A model generated the notes under the pieces. The model did no database searches. It saw only the letters and a program-made list of their open reading frames with translations, and was not told where the DNA came from. A program made the translations under genes and the position numbers. DNA of 64,000 nucleotides from Turbatrix aceti. Its lineage: Eukaryota > Nematoda > Chromadorea > Rhabditida > Panagrolaimidae. The stretch is from assembly GCA_963969345.1 (NCBI GenBank), contig OZ017767.1, forward strand, positions 8,212,739 through 8,276,738. The letters run 5' to 3'. Below are positions 52,484 to 63,278 of this stretch, piece by piece (the stretch's first letter is position 1; each line of letters begins with the position of its first letter).

Positions 52484-53461
52484 ATGGCATCAGCGCTGAC
52501 AAGGGTCGAACGATCGGCTCCGATCTTCATGCGAGTGACGGGTCTCATCCGATCCGGACAGATGAAGTGGGAAGACCGACCGCTGTGGTACGACGTCTAC
52601 GCTGCGATTCCGCCCTTCGAAGAGCCTGTCTGGGACATCAAGTTCCCGAAAGCTGACCAACCTGTGAGAAAGATTTTCTATCCTGAGGACAAAATCAGAG
52701 CGTGAGTTTTTTGTTGAAAATTTGGATTTTCGATTCAAATTTTTTTTATAAATTTTTTTCATTTTTTAATTTTTTTTTTACATAAGAATTTTTTATTTTT
52801 GTGTGAAATTTCCAATAAATTTTTTTGCACATTTTTTTGTCAAAATAGTTTTTTTAAATTTTTTTTAGGAAATGTGAATCAATTGTTTGCACATTTTTTT
52901 CGGAAAATAGTTTTTTATTTTTTTGGAATTTTTTTTTATCAATTTTTTTTTAAAATTTCAATAATGCCGATTTTTTTTGATTTTTTTCTGGTCAGATGCG
53001 TTTTTTTTTACCGTTTTCAGAACAGAAATTTTATTTACGGCGTCTCCAAAAATTTGGTTTCATCTTTTTTATAAATTTACGTTTTTCCGAATACAAAAAA
53101 ATGTAAAAAAATGTTAATTTCTGGCAAACCGCATTTTTTAGTCGGTTTTATGCCTTGAGAGATCAAAAAAATATTTTTCCCAAATTTACGTTCAAAATAA
53201 GTTTCCAAATTTTTTATTCAACATTTCGTTGACTTCAGTGAGTTCTACAAAAAATTCCGCTCGGCTGGAATCATCCAAATCGATGGCAACAAGCCTTCCG
53301 TATCCCAACTTTTCGTTGATCAATTCAATCAGCTAAAAGCCGAGGATTCGACCCTTTCCGACGACGCTGTCTTCGAAAAAGCTGCCAGCATCCTCGAAGA
53401 AAACGGCTTCCTACGCCGCGGCAAGAGACCGGCTCCCGCAGTCGCCGACGCTTCCCAATAG
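52484..53461 (+). CDS. mrps-23: Mitochondrial ribosomal protein S23 (mS23)
   Basis: A small-subunit protein of the mitochondrial ribosome. Two exons (52484-52701, 53239-53461) join in frame to give 146 residues. The match to the family is clear from TRVERSAPIFMRVTGLIRSG, RPLWYDVYAAIPPFEEPV, KIFYPEDKIRAEFYKKF, and the C-terminal VSQLFVDQFNQL...ILEENGFLRRGKR. The start directly follows a splice acceptor, so it is likely trans-spliced as the second gene of an operon with LAMTOR1. It is convergent with the Ly6-type gene, with 130 bases between stops. Confidence 0.9.
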
Positions 53462-53590
53462 GTTTCCCCAATTTTTCTGCGCCCCCAGAGTTGTCTGTTG
53501 AGTTTTTCAAAACAAAGAAAAAAAAGTTGGACAGTTTATTAGATACAACGCAGTCGACCCGTAGTTAGAGTGCATTGGATTTGTATTTGA

Positions 53591-55505
53591 CTAGAAACGT
53601 TGGATTTGGTTGACGAGCAGGCAGGCGAAGATGCTGAGGATCACCGGCGAGGAAGGCACGAGCGACAGCAGCGGAGGCGGCGAAGACGAGAGACTCGCCG
53701 TGGTTAGGTCCTTGTTGCATTCGTCGCCCACGCACGCGCAGAAGAGTTCTTCGTGCTCGTCGTTCATCCATTTGTGCGAGCAGCCTAGTTGGATCTGAAA
53801 CGGGAGAAAAGGTGTAAAAAAATTTGGACATCATAAAAATAATTTTTTCGTTCACGAACACTTGACCGTGTTCGTGAACGAATACGAGCAGATTTTTTTT
53901 TATTTTGTCGTTGGCAAACGAACATAAAATTTTTCGAACACGTTTTTCGGAAAATTTGGCCTTGTTTGCGAACGAACAAAAAAATGACAAACGTACAATT
54001 TCAATCGTATTCGTATTTGTTCGCGAACGAACGCGAACATTTTTTGGTGTTTGGGAACGAAAACTAACAAGGTTGTCGAATTTGTTGATGGCAAACAATC
54101 GCTAAATTTTTTGAACATTTTTGTCTGTTCGGAAAATTTAGGTGTGTTCGCGAAAGTAAAGATAAAAAAATTTGTTTGCGAACAAAACGAACGGAAATAA
54201 TAGAATTTGAATCCAACGAACACTAAATTTTTTGAACAATAGAAAATTGAGCGTTTGTTCGCGATCAAATATTTACGAACACTTTCGATCGTATTTGCGA
54301 ACGAAAACGAACATAAAAAGTTCTTTAATTTTTTGTTAGCAAACGAACGCTAAATTTTATTTTTTGAACGCACTTTTGTTTGAAAAATTTAGCTCCGTTG
54401 GCGACGTTAAAAAATTCTGTTCGCAAACAAAACGAAGAGTACGTAAGAATTCAACTCTTCGTTTTGTTCGCGAACTAACACCCGTTCAGAAATAAATAAA
54501 TATTATCTCTAGAACTTACCCGGTAACTATCAGTAACATTCATACATCCCTGCTGCTCGTTGAGGATGGCATGCGTGCCAATTCTCGACGACAGCCCGGT
54601 GACGATTATCCTCCGCGTCGTGAGCGTGCAAAAGTGACCCACGCAGAAGTGCTGCTTGCACGCGGAGGTCACCGCTGAGTCCTGCGCCGTTGTGTCGCAG
54701 CTCACGCACGTGTGGAATGGGAGGTTGTGGCTTGCGTAGCTGAAAATTATTTATAAATAAAAAAATTATTTTTTGATTAAAAAAATTTTTTTCTGAAAAA
54801 AACTCACTTATAAGCGACAAGCGATCGACTTTTGTGTCCACTTTCTGATCTCGTATTTGAGTACCTCAATCTCGTGTTCTCCGCGCCAAAAAGGCCAATC
54901 GAGTGCGCTTGTCTTGAAAAATCGTTGCAAAGTGGGGTGTTGCAGATGCAATGCCTTCTTGGTTTCCCCGATCCTGGCCGGGACATTGTTACACATATTT
55001 TTGATCTGTGGAACAAAAGCTCGGGGCCTTTGTAGAAAAATGGTAGACTCGGTGGACCGTATCCACATCCGGTGACCCCGGTAATAGAATCCTCATGGCA
55101 CCAGTGCCCGACACAGGTATCCCCACAGTTGGGATCCCGGTCCGTGCACTCGTGGCAGGTGACATTCCGCCTCGGAGCCGGTCTCAGGTGAACCACATCG
55201 TTGCAAAACTCCCCGGAACAAACACAGTGGATATTGTCCGCCGTGTTGTCGTAATCGCAGCCCAGGTGACTGCGCGTAGGTCGTTTGAGGCATCCCTTGA
55301 CGATCCGGACGAGACCGGCGGTCGTAGAAGGCTTGCGCTCGATGAAGCAGTGATCTGCCTCGCAAGAGCCCATCTGGCAGTTGCACGGCTCCCGGTGACA
55401 GTTGCCAGCGCAGGAGTAGCACAGGGCACCTGCCGCTGGGGCAGGGGCGAGGAGGAAGAGGAGATAGGTGACGAAGACGCCCAGGGCGAGCGACGTCGAC
55501 TTCAT
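53591..55505 (-). CDS. Secreted or GPI-anchored protein with three Ly6/uPAR-type domains
   Basis: Three exons (54808-55505, 54520-54739, 53591-53794) join in frame to give 373 residues. A signal peptide (MKSTSLALGVFVTYLLFLLA, about 1-27) is followed by three Cys-rich modules, each starting CxxC and closing with C-x-C-x(3-4)-CN: C29/CYSC to CVCSGEFCND, CHEC to CICNTPLCND, and CVSC to CACVGDECNKD. This is the Ly6/uPAR (three-finger) signature. The C-terminus is Ser/Pro-rich, then hydrophobic (VILSIFACLLV), which fits GPI attachment or a short anchor. The second and third modules are separated by a roughly 35-residue polar linker. In C. elegans, ODR-2 and HOT proteins carry Ly6 folds, usually one per protein. 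The partner of this protein is unknown. It contains no toxin features beyond the shared fold. Confidence 0.82.
53830..54480. repeat. Intronic array rich in GTTCGCGAAC-type palindromes
   Basis: Most of the Ly6-type gene intron 53795-54519 consists of loose repeats built around GTTCGCGAACGAA or TTCGTTCGCGAAC, separated by AAATTTTT-type spacers. The words are self-complementary. Similar GTTCGCGAACA words appear in the RECQ1 and dehydrogenase introns. Confidence 0.7.
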
Positions 55506-55522
55506 GACCGTTTCATCCGCAT
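55502..55522 (-). promoter_or_regulatory. Upstream mini-ORF overlapping the Ly6-type gene start
   Basis: ATG at 55522 opens a six-codon frame (MRMKRS) whose TGA stop (55504-55502) overlaps the main ATG (55505-55503) as ATGA. A splice acceptor (TTTCCTTGCAG) ends at 55532, so this frame would be close to the 5' end of the mature mRNA. It could lower or couple translation of the main frame. Confidence 0.5.
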
Positions 55523-56019
55523 TCGGGTTCTCTGCAAGGAAACCGGATGTTGGGGGTGCTGGGGTGGATGGCACAAACAACAAAACAACCAACATAACAC
55601 GCCCTTCCTTCCATTCTTCTTTTTGTGACTCGGATGAAGCTCGGGCGGCTGTAAAAACGCTTCGGGAACAAGAACAAATAAACGCGACACAAAAAGATAG
55701 GGATAAAATGATGCCAATTGCGACTTTTAATTGTCTAATTTTGTGGCTGGAAGAACAAATGTTTTGTTTGTTTGTTTTTTTGGACAGAAGAACAAATGAT
55801 ACTACAATGGCAACATGTGACTGAGTGACTTTTTTTAGGCTGTCTGTGACTTTGGGAAAAACAGTTCGTAGGAATTTTATATGTATTTTTTATGGGTGAC
55901 AGCTTTTGCACAGTTTTTTAGAGGAACTGAGACGTAAAATTTTTTTGTTTTTGCAAGTTTTTATGTGCAAGCATAAAAATTTTACTTATGGGGTACATAG
56001 TTCACGTGTTTTTGGCAGG

Positions 56020-56395
56020 TAGTTTTTTTTGCACTTGCAGCAAAGGTGAGATCATGAGCTCAGACAGAAGAGGATTTTTTGAGCTTTGGGCAACTGATAC
56101 AATGACCAAGAGTAAGCAACAAAAATAACAAAAACCAACAGTAACAAAATAAATATTTTTTATGCGCAGATGCATAAAAAGTTTTACTTTACGGTTTTAG
56201 GGGTAGTTCACGTTTTTCGAAGATTAGAGATATTTGGGTAGTACTTTTTTTTGTCGTGTCGAGCTACAGATACATTTTTTTTGCACCTGCAGCCGAGGCT
56301 AGGGGACGCTCAGCTCAGACAGAAGAGGATTTTTTCTGAGCTTTGGGCAACTGATACCATGTAGTACCAAAAACCAAGAGTAGCAATCGAGTAGC
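56020..56395. repeat. Duplicated segment with CTCAGACAGAAGAGGATTTTTT core
   Basis: Two copies (about 56028-56128 and 56255-56390) share a TTTTTTTGCAC(T/C)TGCAGC start, the AGCTCAGACAGAAGAGGA core, GAGCTTTGGGCAACTGATAC and an ACCAAGAGTA end. A third partial copy with GCTCAGACAGGACAGGAT lies near 56470. The unit is about 230 bases apart. Confidence 0.7.
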
Positions 56396-57460
56396 GTCAT
56401 CATTTATCAGAAATCGACGCGTTGTAAGGTCGGCCGGGGTTTTTTTTAAGACTGTGGATATAGGGAGCCAGCTCAGACAGGACAGGATGAAAAATTAGGT
56501 TGCAATTTGTCGAGGTTGCTATTTTTTTACAATTTTCCCAAGGATCGACGGAAAAATATTGAACAAACACCGACAATTTTTTTCTTGTGAAAATTTTTGG
56601 GGTGTCAGAATATAAAAAACAACAATGAGTAAAACACAAAAAATAGTTTTTTTTCGGTTTACTGATTTTTGTTTTTACTAAAAACGTAGTTCAAAAATCT
56701 GTAATGGGCCCCTGAGGAGATGAAAGTCCACTCAGATTCCGTCATAAAATTATTATTACACGAATAGGAGTCATAATTCCTCATGCGTAAAAAAAATAAA
56801 TCCCCTGTCGACGGACGGCAAAAAGCAGGTAGTAGACGACTTTCGGGTAAATAAACAGAAGTAGCAAAAATACCGCTGACAAGACAAGCGGCATTTTTTG
56901 TATTTACAACTGTCGGTTAATTGCGCAAGCACAAGCACAAAAACTGCCAAAAAGTTAATAAAAGAACACCACGACGCGCGCAAGGCACTAGACGGCTGTC
57001 AGAGGAGTCAAGAGGGCATCAAGTGGGACACTTGCAAGTCAGACTCGCTTTGGGGGAACCCAATTGCCTCCCACCAAGCGGATAACTGTAGCAAGTTGTT
57101 TGCAAACATTTATTTGGTTAAATAAATGTATTGCAAATTTTGCTGCTGGAAACTTGGTTGTCGGATCGGATTGGGTGGGGGGATCGGATAAGGTTGCCAC
57201 AGGGGAAATGGATTTTTGGGGATTTAAAGGGAACAATCACCTATCTAAGTAAATATCGGCAGTTGACAAGATAAATCCACACGCCACGCCAAGGCCGATG
57301 CTTGGCTGGGTCAAAGTCGGAAAGAACACTGCGAACAGCTGTAAAACAAATCCAAGTACCCCACTAACAGCCGTCCTGACAGCCTTGGCCTCAGGGCTGG
57401 GGCTGGGCTCGGGTCAACCAACTATTTAGCACGGGTTAGTTGGTTGATTATTGGGTTGTC

Positions 57461-57537
57461 GCCAGATCCAGCGCGCCAGGTTGTTGCATTAGCTTAAACA
57501 ACAACCTGGCGCCCTGGACTGAGTCATCCGATCTGGC
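57461..57537. other. Two-step hairpin, possible structured RNA
   Basis: GCGCCAGGTTGTTG (57473-57486) pairs perfectly with CAACAACCTGGCGC (57499-57512) around a 12-base loop, and outside it GCCAGATC (57461-57468) pairs with GATCTGGC (57530-57537). The asymmetric inner gaps (4 versus 17 bases) argue against a microRNA precursor. Confidence 0.5.
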
Positions 57538-57631
57538 AAAAAAAAATTTCTGTTAATAACAAACATAACAGACATTTTTTTATTGACTACATAATAGGAT
57601 GAAGTAAGGAAGGAAGAAAGAAAGGCACGGC

Positions 57632-57667
57632 GGATTTACCTGTCTCACACGTGATACAGGTAAATCC
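57632..57667. other. Perfect 12-bp hairpin with palindromic loop
   Basis: GGATTTACCTGT (57632-57643) pairs with ACAGGTAAATCC (57656-57667). The 12-base loop contains CACGTG, an E-box-like palindrome. Function unknown. Confidence 0.5.
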
Positions 57668-60170
57668 TCCATTCCAGGTGCCGGGAAGTGCGAAAGCGCA
57701 GAAACCAGGGGGGGATGTCAAAGATGAAATAAATATCTAAGATATGTATTATACCTTGCGGGCGTCAGGGCACAAAGAAAGCCGCGAAAGCCGAGCTGAG
57801 TAATTGTATATTTATTTTTCTGAGCCGGGGGAGGCAGGCAAAAAGAACACGGGATTTTTATGTTTAGCAGATGTTTAACATGAATTTTGAGTATTTTTAG
57901 TGCAAAAGATGCAAGAGACGAATTTAAGGATAGGGTTGCACTTTTTAAATAGCTGTTGACCGGCGGATGCGAATGGATGTTAGCGATCTTGGATGTTATT
58001 TAGAAAGCCATTTTGTCTGAAAAAAACGTCAGACAAGGTTCAAAAATGTTAAATGTTAGTACAAATAACTAGGGGGGTTAAAAAAGCGGATGATTGACAG
58101 GAACACGAACGTTGAACGAACGAATGAACGAAAAACGCCCTGTTAGCGCCCGTTGGCCGACTTGACTTCAAACGATCCCCAAATTAGCCACAAGTCGCTG
58201 GTTGCTGCAAGTGCGTAGCGTAGCAATGCATGGCTTGTTGAATCATATTTGGCATGCTTCCGGAAGACCGGGCAACAACTTGTTTCTCTGGCGGCGCCCA
58301 AAGTCAACACCAACACGATAAACGGCATAAATTTCGAGAGTAACCAACTTCCAACTAGACCGCGACCCCGGACTTCGGAGGCACTCGACACTCCTCCTGG
58401 AAGCACAAATTGGTCAACTTCTCCGTCATCACAACCCTCGAGGGGCCGGAGGGCGTGCAAGAGGGCGTCGCGCGACAGTCACATTTTTGGAATGTGTCAT
58501 AGTATAAATCTCGACTGTTTGTCGTGTTTGTCGTCAGCTGACATAAAGATGAATCGTGGGTCCGGAAGTTTTTTGAGTTGAGTTGGTCAAGTTGGGATGT
58601 CTTTTGGTTTTTTGAGGGGCTGTAGGTGTTGTATCGTCTAGGACATGGGAAAACAGATGTTGAAGAAGATCCTCGTAAGCCAGAAGAGCCGTTAAATCGT
58701 GTTTCACACATTTTACGATTTGTTGAGTTTAATAGTAAAAATATAAAAAATTAGCAGATGTGTGGGATCATGGATTAATTTTTTTCCAGACGGCCCGCCT
58801 TGTTTTCGCACATCTGCCTTGCCTGGACGTCTGGACCTCTTAGAATAGGTGTAAATGGGTGGTGTATGCCGCTGACATATCACGTTAGCAAGGTTCAGTT
58901 CGGCAATGCGTGACATAGGGTATACCGATAAAATTGAAGGGCATAAGACGTTAAAAAAACAAGTCAGCTGCTTATTACCTTCGTTTGGCGGCCTTTCATT
59001 TTTTTGGCCGTCTCACAATCAGAATAATCGTCAGAATGTATTCTGTTCGTTTAGACAACCTTATTTGCAAAAAAAATGTGACAGGAAGCTGGGGTTTGGT
59101 GCAGGATAAAAAATGATTGCAATTATGAATGGAAATAATTAATCAACGAGATTTACAGAGATGTACAAATTTATGTATGCCAAAAGTCGTTTAAATTTTG
59201 AAACAATTTTTGGCGACGCGAAAAAAAATTTATACGAGACCATAAATTTTTTATCCAAGAAATTTTCCACTCAAGACCATAGCTAAGAAATTTTTTGGTA
59301 AAAATCTTTTACTAATTTTGACCAAAAAAATACTCATTACTTATTAGAAACAATTTTTAAAGTCACAAAAAAATTCGAAGAAAAACAATGTTGACCAATA
59401 AAAAATTTTTGTGTCAAAATTAGTCAAGGTTGACCGTTTGAACGGACCAAGCCGTATATGGACACAACGGACCAACACCACATTATGAGGCAAACTACCC
59501 GTACTTTGCTCGTCTCGTAGACTAGGCGGAAGAATTTTGTCTGGTTTTCGGTAGATTAGGTAACTCGAGCCAAAAAATTCCCAAATTGAAAGTCTTTGAC
59601 CTCTGGACTTGTCGCGTTGCGTCAAAACGTCGAAACCAAACGGAAGTGACGGAAACTGTTCAAACAGTTTGTAAAACTAATGACTTAATTTTCAACTAAT
59701 TTTTTTTCGGCAGACAAAAGTGCGTCAGAACTGGTAAAAAATGGGACCGCGTTCCATTCCATTTTTTGCATTCCTTTCAAAAGTTTAAAACACACCTAAA
59801 AAATGCCCGGGAGCAGATAAAAAAGGGTGTATGATTGCCCTCCCCCAATTTCCTGTTGTGGCACCAAAAATTACCCCGGACAACAATCATTAGAGCCCTT
59901 CAAGACAGCTCCTGCCAGGGCATGTTTGACAGGATAGACTGACAGGGGTGACGTCGGACGTGCCGTGGCAGACCCCTAATTACGCAAAGAGCGCGAAATA
60001 TGTGTATCAGGCGGCAAAAAAATTATTTGGAAACAATGAAAGCACTGGACTGACTGAAAAAAAAGTAAGTTTTGGCAAGGGAGGGGGTGGGGGGAGAGGT
60101 GTGCCCTGTGGCCCTACAAGTCAGCCGAGCGGATGGCCACCAGCCACCAGCCCTACCAGGGGTAGGGCGG

Positions 60171-60194
60171 ACGCGCACGCGCGCGCGCGCGCGT
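60171..60194. repeat. Alternating CG tract
   Basis: A run of about 23 bases of CG/CA alternation in an otherwise AT-rich region. Such tracts can adopt Z-DNA. No gene association. Confidence 0.6.
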
Positions 60195-60601
60195 TTTATT
60201 CGGCAGCCAGCCCTCCCAGATGGTCGGTCATGCGAGAAAGGAGAGGCACCTTTATTTATTCACGCGTCGACCGCTTCGAAAAAAAAAATTTTTTTTTATA
60301 TATGTATTTTCTATATATTGTATACTATGTTGTGTTCCACCCCTCCCGTTTTCTCTTTCTGTCTCTGTAAATTCTTATTTTTCGCATATTACAACAAGGC
60401 TGATGAAGCGGAAAATGCACACCCCACTGCAACGGTGCATGGAAGCAGGGGCCAGGGGCATGGCGGCTGAATTCTTCTACCGAGGCACTTCGTGGCACAG
60501 GGCACAGGCGCCGGTCTCGACGGTCTCGATGGTGACCGGACCTGTCTGGGCTAGGCCGGCGGCGCCACACCGGCGCCACACCTGCACCTGCACCTGCATC
60601 G

Positions 60602-63278
60602 TTAGAGGTCGAAGAGAGGCTTCACAACCTTGATATACCCAACGTAGTACGACCAGTAGCAGAGATTGAGGAGAAAGAAACTGAAGGGAAAATACCATCT
60701 CGAAGCTTCGTCCCATTGATCTGGATCTTTCCATTTGCTGAAATCTTCAAATATGCATTCAAAAACAATCGTGGCAAGACCAACTCTTTGAATCTCTGCG
60801 TAAAAGCCCGCTTGGCCAGCTCGACCTTCAACGAGACCCTCGAAGGCCGCTCTGGACAGTCTGGCAGCTGCTCCATGCCACTGATCAGCGCGTTTCTCTC
60901 TTCTTCTTCTGCATTTTCGTCTGCGAAGAGCCGTTGTTCACCCGCCGCGCAGCCATTGTTGCCGATGATCGTCGTGCCGTACTGAGCGAAGGAGTGGATC
61001 GTGGACGAAAACCTCCGACGGTCCCTCACCATTTTGAGTTCCTTGTTCCTGATTCGATCGAGATAACCGACGATTGCGGTCTCAAAAAGGGAGAGAAAAA
61101 CGTAGATGATGGACGCGAAGACCCAGAGGTCGACTGCCTTGAGGTAGGACACCCTGGGCAGGGTACGCAACACTCCGTTGTACTGGAAGGAGAGCGCCAT
61201 CATTGCGGACACGCCGAGCGTGATCCGGGCTGGAAGAGCTCGGGAATCTGGAAATACGCTAATTTGGGTGAAAGCTTCAGGTAAAAAAAGTTACCTAGAA
61301 AAAAGCTAATCCACGAAATAAATATGCTAGTCTGTAAAGGCAGGTAGATTTGAAGAATGTGGAATCCAAACTGTCGTGTCAACACAAAGTTTACCGTCAG
61401 CTGATCCCACTGACCCGCAGCGTAGATAAACGTGTTTTTATCCCAATGGATACCTGTCAACTCAAAATCAGGTAACACGTAACTCGAGGAGTACGAAAAT
61501 ACTGGATCCCAGTCACGCCACTTGAGACGAACTTTGGCAGTGTTGTACGCGTAGGATTCGAGGACGAGACCTAAAAAAAATTTCTTGATGCTTCAGATGC
61601 TTCAGAATCAAGTGAAATCCCTACCACAGGTCTGGACATCCATTGGATAGTGAGCGAAGCTTTTGTCCATGAAACAAGGCCCTGAAAGTCAAAAAAACAC
61701 GTCATAATCATGCAAAATCAGTCTTCATTCTTGCACGCCTAGCGGACGGTCGGTTTTATTCCGCCTCTCCTGTCCGCGACAGCAGTTTGCGTTCGCGATC
61801 GCATTCGGGAAGCAGCGCAAGTGTGAGAATTGAAAGCGCCGTTTGACACCCGGGCTGGCCACCCTGTCAAACGTAGGCTAAAAAAAATGTCTAGATTCCG
61901 GCTCAGCGTCGCTACCATCAACGCACGCTCACTGCTGACGGATTTTGAAGAGGCCATTCGCAAAACGTTGACGACGTCGTTCTTTTCTCCCACACTGGCG
62001 AAGAACTTCAGGAAATCATCTGCAAGGACGTCGGACTGGAAGTCAACGTCAAGAAGACGCAGTGGATGGTACAGAAATGGCGGGATCAGCGACCTATCTC
62101 CTCCGGACTTCTCCTCAAGGACATCGAGGACGATTTCGAGCTCTCCCTCCACTCTACGCTGGGTCGATTCGCTCAACTCGGTGTTCAACAAGACGAAAAC
62201 CAGACCACAGCAACGATGGGAAGAAGAAATCGCGACCAAAACGAATCGAGACATTTACACCTACGTGGACATCATTTGTGCCTCCTAATATCTGGTCTAA
62301 TGATAACTAACCACTGAGTAATGGTGAAATAAATAAATAAATAAATAAATCATGCAAATTTAATAAAATGTTTAAATTTGGGCGCTTCGAAGTCTCCGCT
62401 GTGGCAAACAACATCGCGAGGCCCAAAAAAGGAAATAACAATTTATTTTGGGTCCGGTGAACCGAAAAAAAACAAGAAGACGCAACGAACCTTCAACTTT
62501 GAGTCGATAGTTGACCCACACCGTGCCGTTGGGGTAGATCATGACAAAGGTGTTGGGCGTTGGCGAACTGTGCAATTCACTTTTCTTGCTGTTGACAAAG
62601 TTGACAAAGGGCTGCCAGATGCGAGTCGTTGTCAGATGACTGAGCGTGAGGTTTTCAAGGCATCGGGAGTACACATCGAATCTTAGGCGTCCGTCGTGCC
62701 AGATTTGACTGAAAAAGGATGTTGTTGAGGAATTTGAGGATTCTTGGAACGAACCTAAGCAAAACGTCGGCAGTGAAACTGGCACTTGTTTCACTGATAT
62801 CGTAGAAGGTCTGAAGCGCGAGTTCGATGCTTACGACGACTCCGTTGGGGTGGGGCACGAGTTGGGGATCGTAGTTTTCGTTTAGTATCTGCTTCAGAAT
62901 CCACTGTGATTGTCGAGTGATGTCTTTGTTTATGCAATCTGGAATTTGTGGAATTAATTTTTTTTACATTCTTAAATACGATTTTAATAATTAAAAATAT
63001 TAAAATCGTATTTAATCTCAAAATTCCTCACCTGGGTGCTCCCTCCCCAAAAACGACAAATTCCCAGGTGACGGCGTGAGACTTTGCCTGAGGTCAAATG
63101 ATTCTGGTATCGTAGTCGGCGGAATAGCTGTTGTACCACCGTGGTGATAATTGTGGTACCCAGCTCTGCCCCCCGCCCCGGCCCCAGCCCCGGGCGGTAC
63201 AGGTGTGGTGCCGTTGCCGAAGATTGTGACAATCTGTGCGACGTTGAGGATGTTGGGGAGGAGTGATTTGACGACCAT
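60602..63278 (-). CDS. Anion-selective Cys-loop ligand-gated ion channel (ACC/LGC-like)
   Basis: A pentameric neurotransmitter-gated channel subunit. Seven exons join in frame: 63032-63278, 62755-62938, 62491-62708, 61625-61681, 61295-61570, 60785-61247 and 60602-60737, giving 526 residues. After a Gly-rich N-terminal stretch comes the ligand-binding domain with LLSQIWHDGRL, VWVNYRLKV, the Cys-loop C219 to C235, and loop text SYVLPDFELTGI and AGQWDQL. M1 is about 302-325. LPARITLGV before M2 carries the Pro-Ala-Arg motif of chloride channels. M2-M3 read MALSFQYNGVLRTLPRVSYLKAVDLW, closest by memory to the acetylcholine-gated chloride (ACC/LGC-46) group. M4 is about 490-512. The Cys-loop has 15 residues between the cysteines instead of the usual 13. 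The last intron is 47 bases. The Cys-loop exon and its upstream neighbour are separated by an intron with a retroelement. The ligand is not determined by the sequence. Confidence 0.88.
61717..62347 (+). mobile_element. Internally deleted RTE-type non-LTR retroelement in a channel intron
   Basis: A 631-bp insertion ending in (AAAT)n and flanked by the 11-base direct repeat AATCATGCAAA (61706-61716 and 62348-62358). Its first part encodes FRLSVATINARSLLTD, the usual start of an RTE endonuclease domain. Shortly after, in another frame, comes FSHTGEELQEIICKDVGLEV followed by VKKTQWM, the region just after the reverse transcriptase active site. Everything between is missing. The element is on the strand opposite to the host gene and within intron 61682-62490. 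It looks like a recent non-autonomous (SINE-like) derivative mobilised by an RTE partner. Confidence 0.8.

Larger units (their letters stand above)
55523..60601. other. Large intergenic region
   Basis: About 5 kb between the Ly6-type gene and the Cys-loop receptor gene. Several open frames of 60-140 codons occur, but none shows a domain, signal or splice structure I can defend. It holds a duplicated 90-base segment, two strong hairpins and an alternating CG tract (separate entries). Confidence 0.45.

Noticed and set aside
57461..57537. MicroRNA precursor
   Set aside because: The perfect stem is only 14 bp, and the internal gaps are strongly asymmetric (4 versus 17 bases).
58143..58460. Minus-strand 105-codon frame with an internal hydrophobic start (MPFIVLVLTLGAA)
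   Set aside because: No conserved motif, no splice context and no close polyadenylation signal; likely chance in the large intergenic region.
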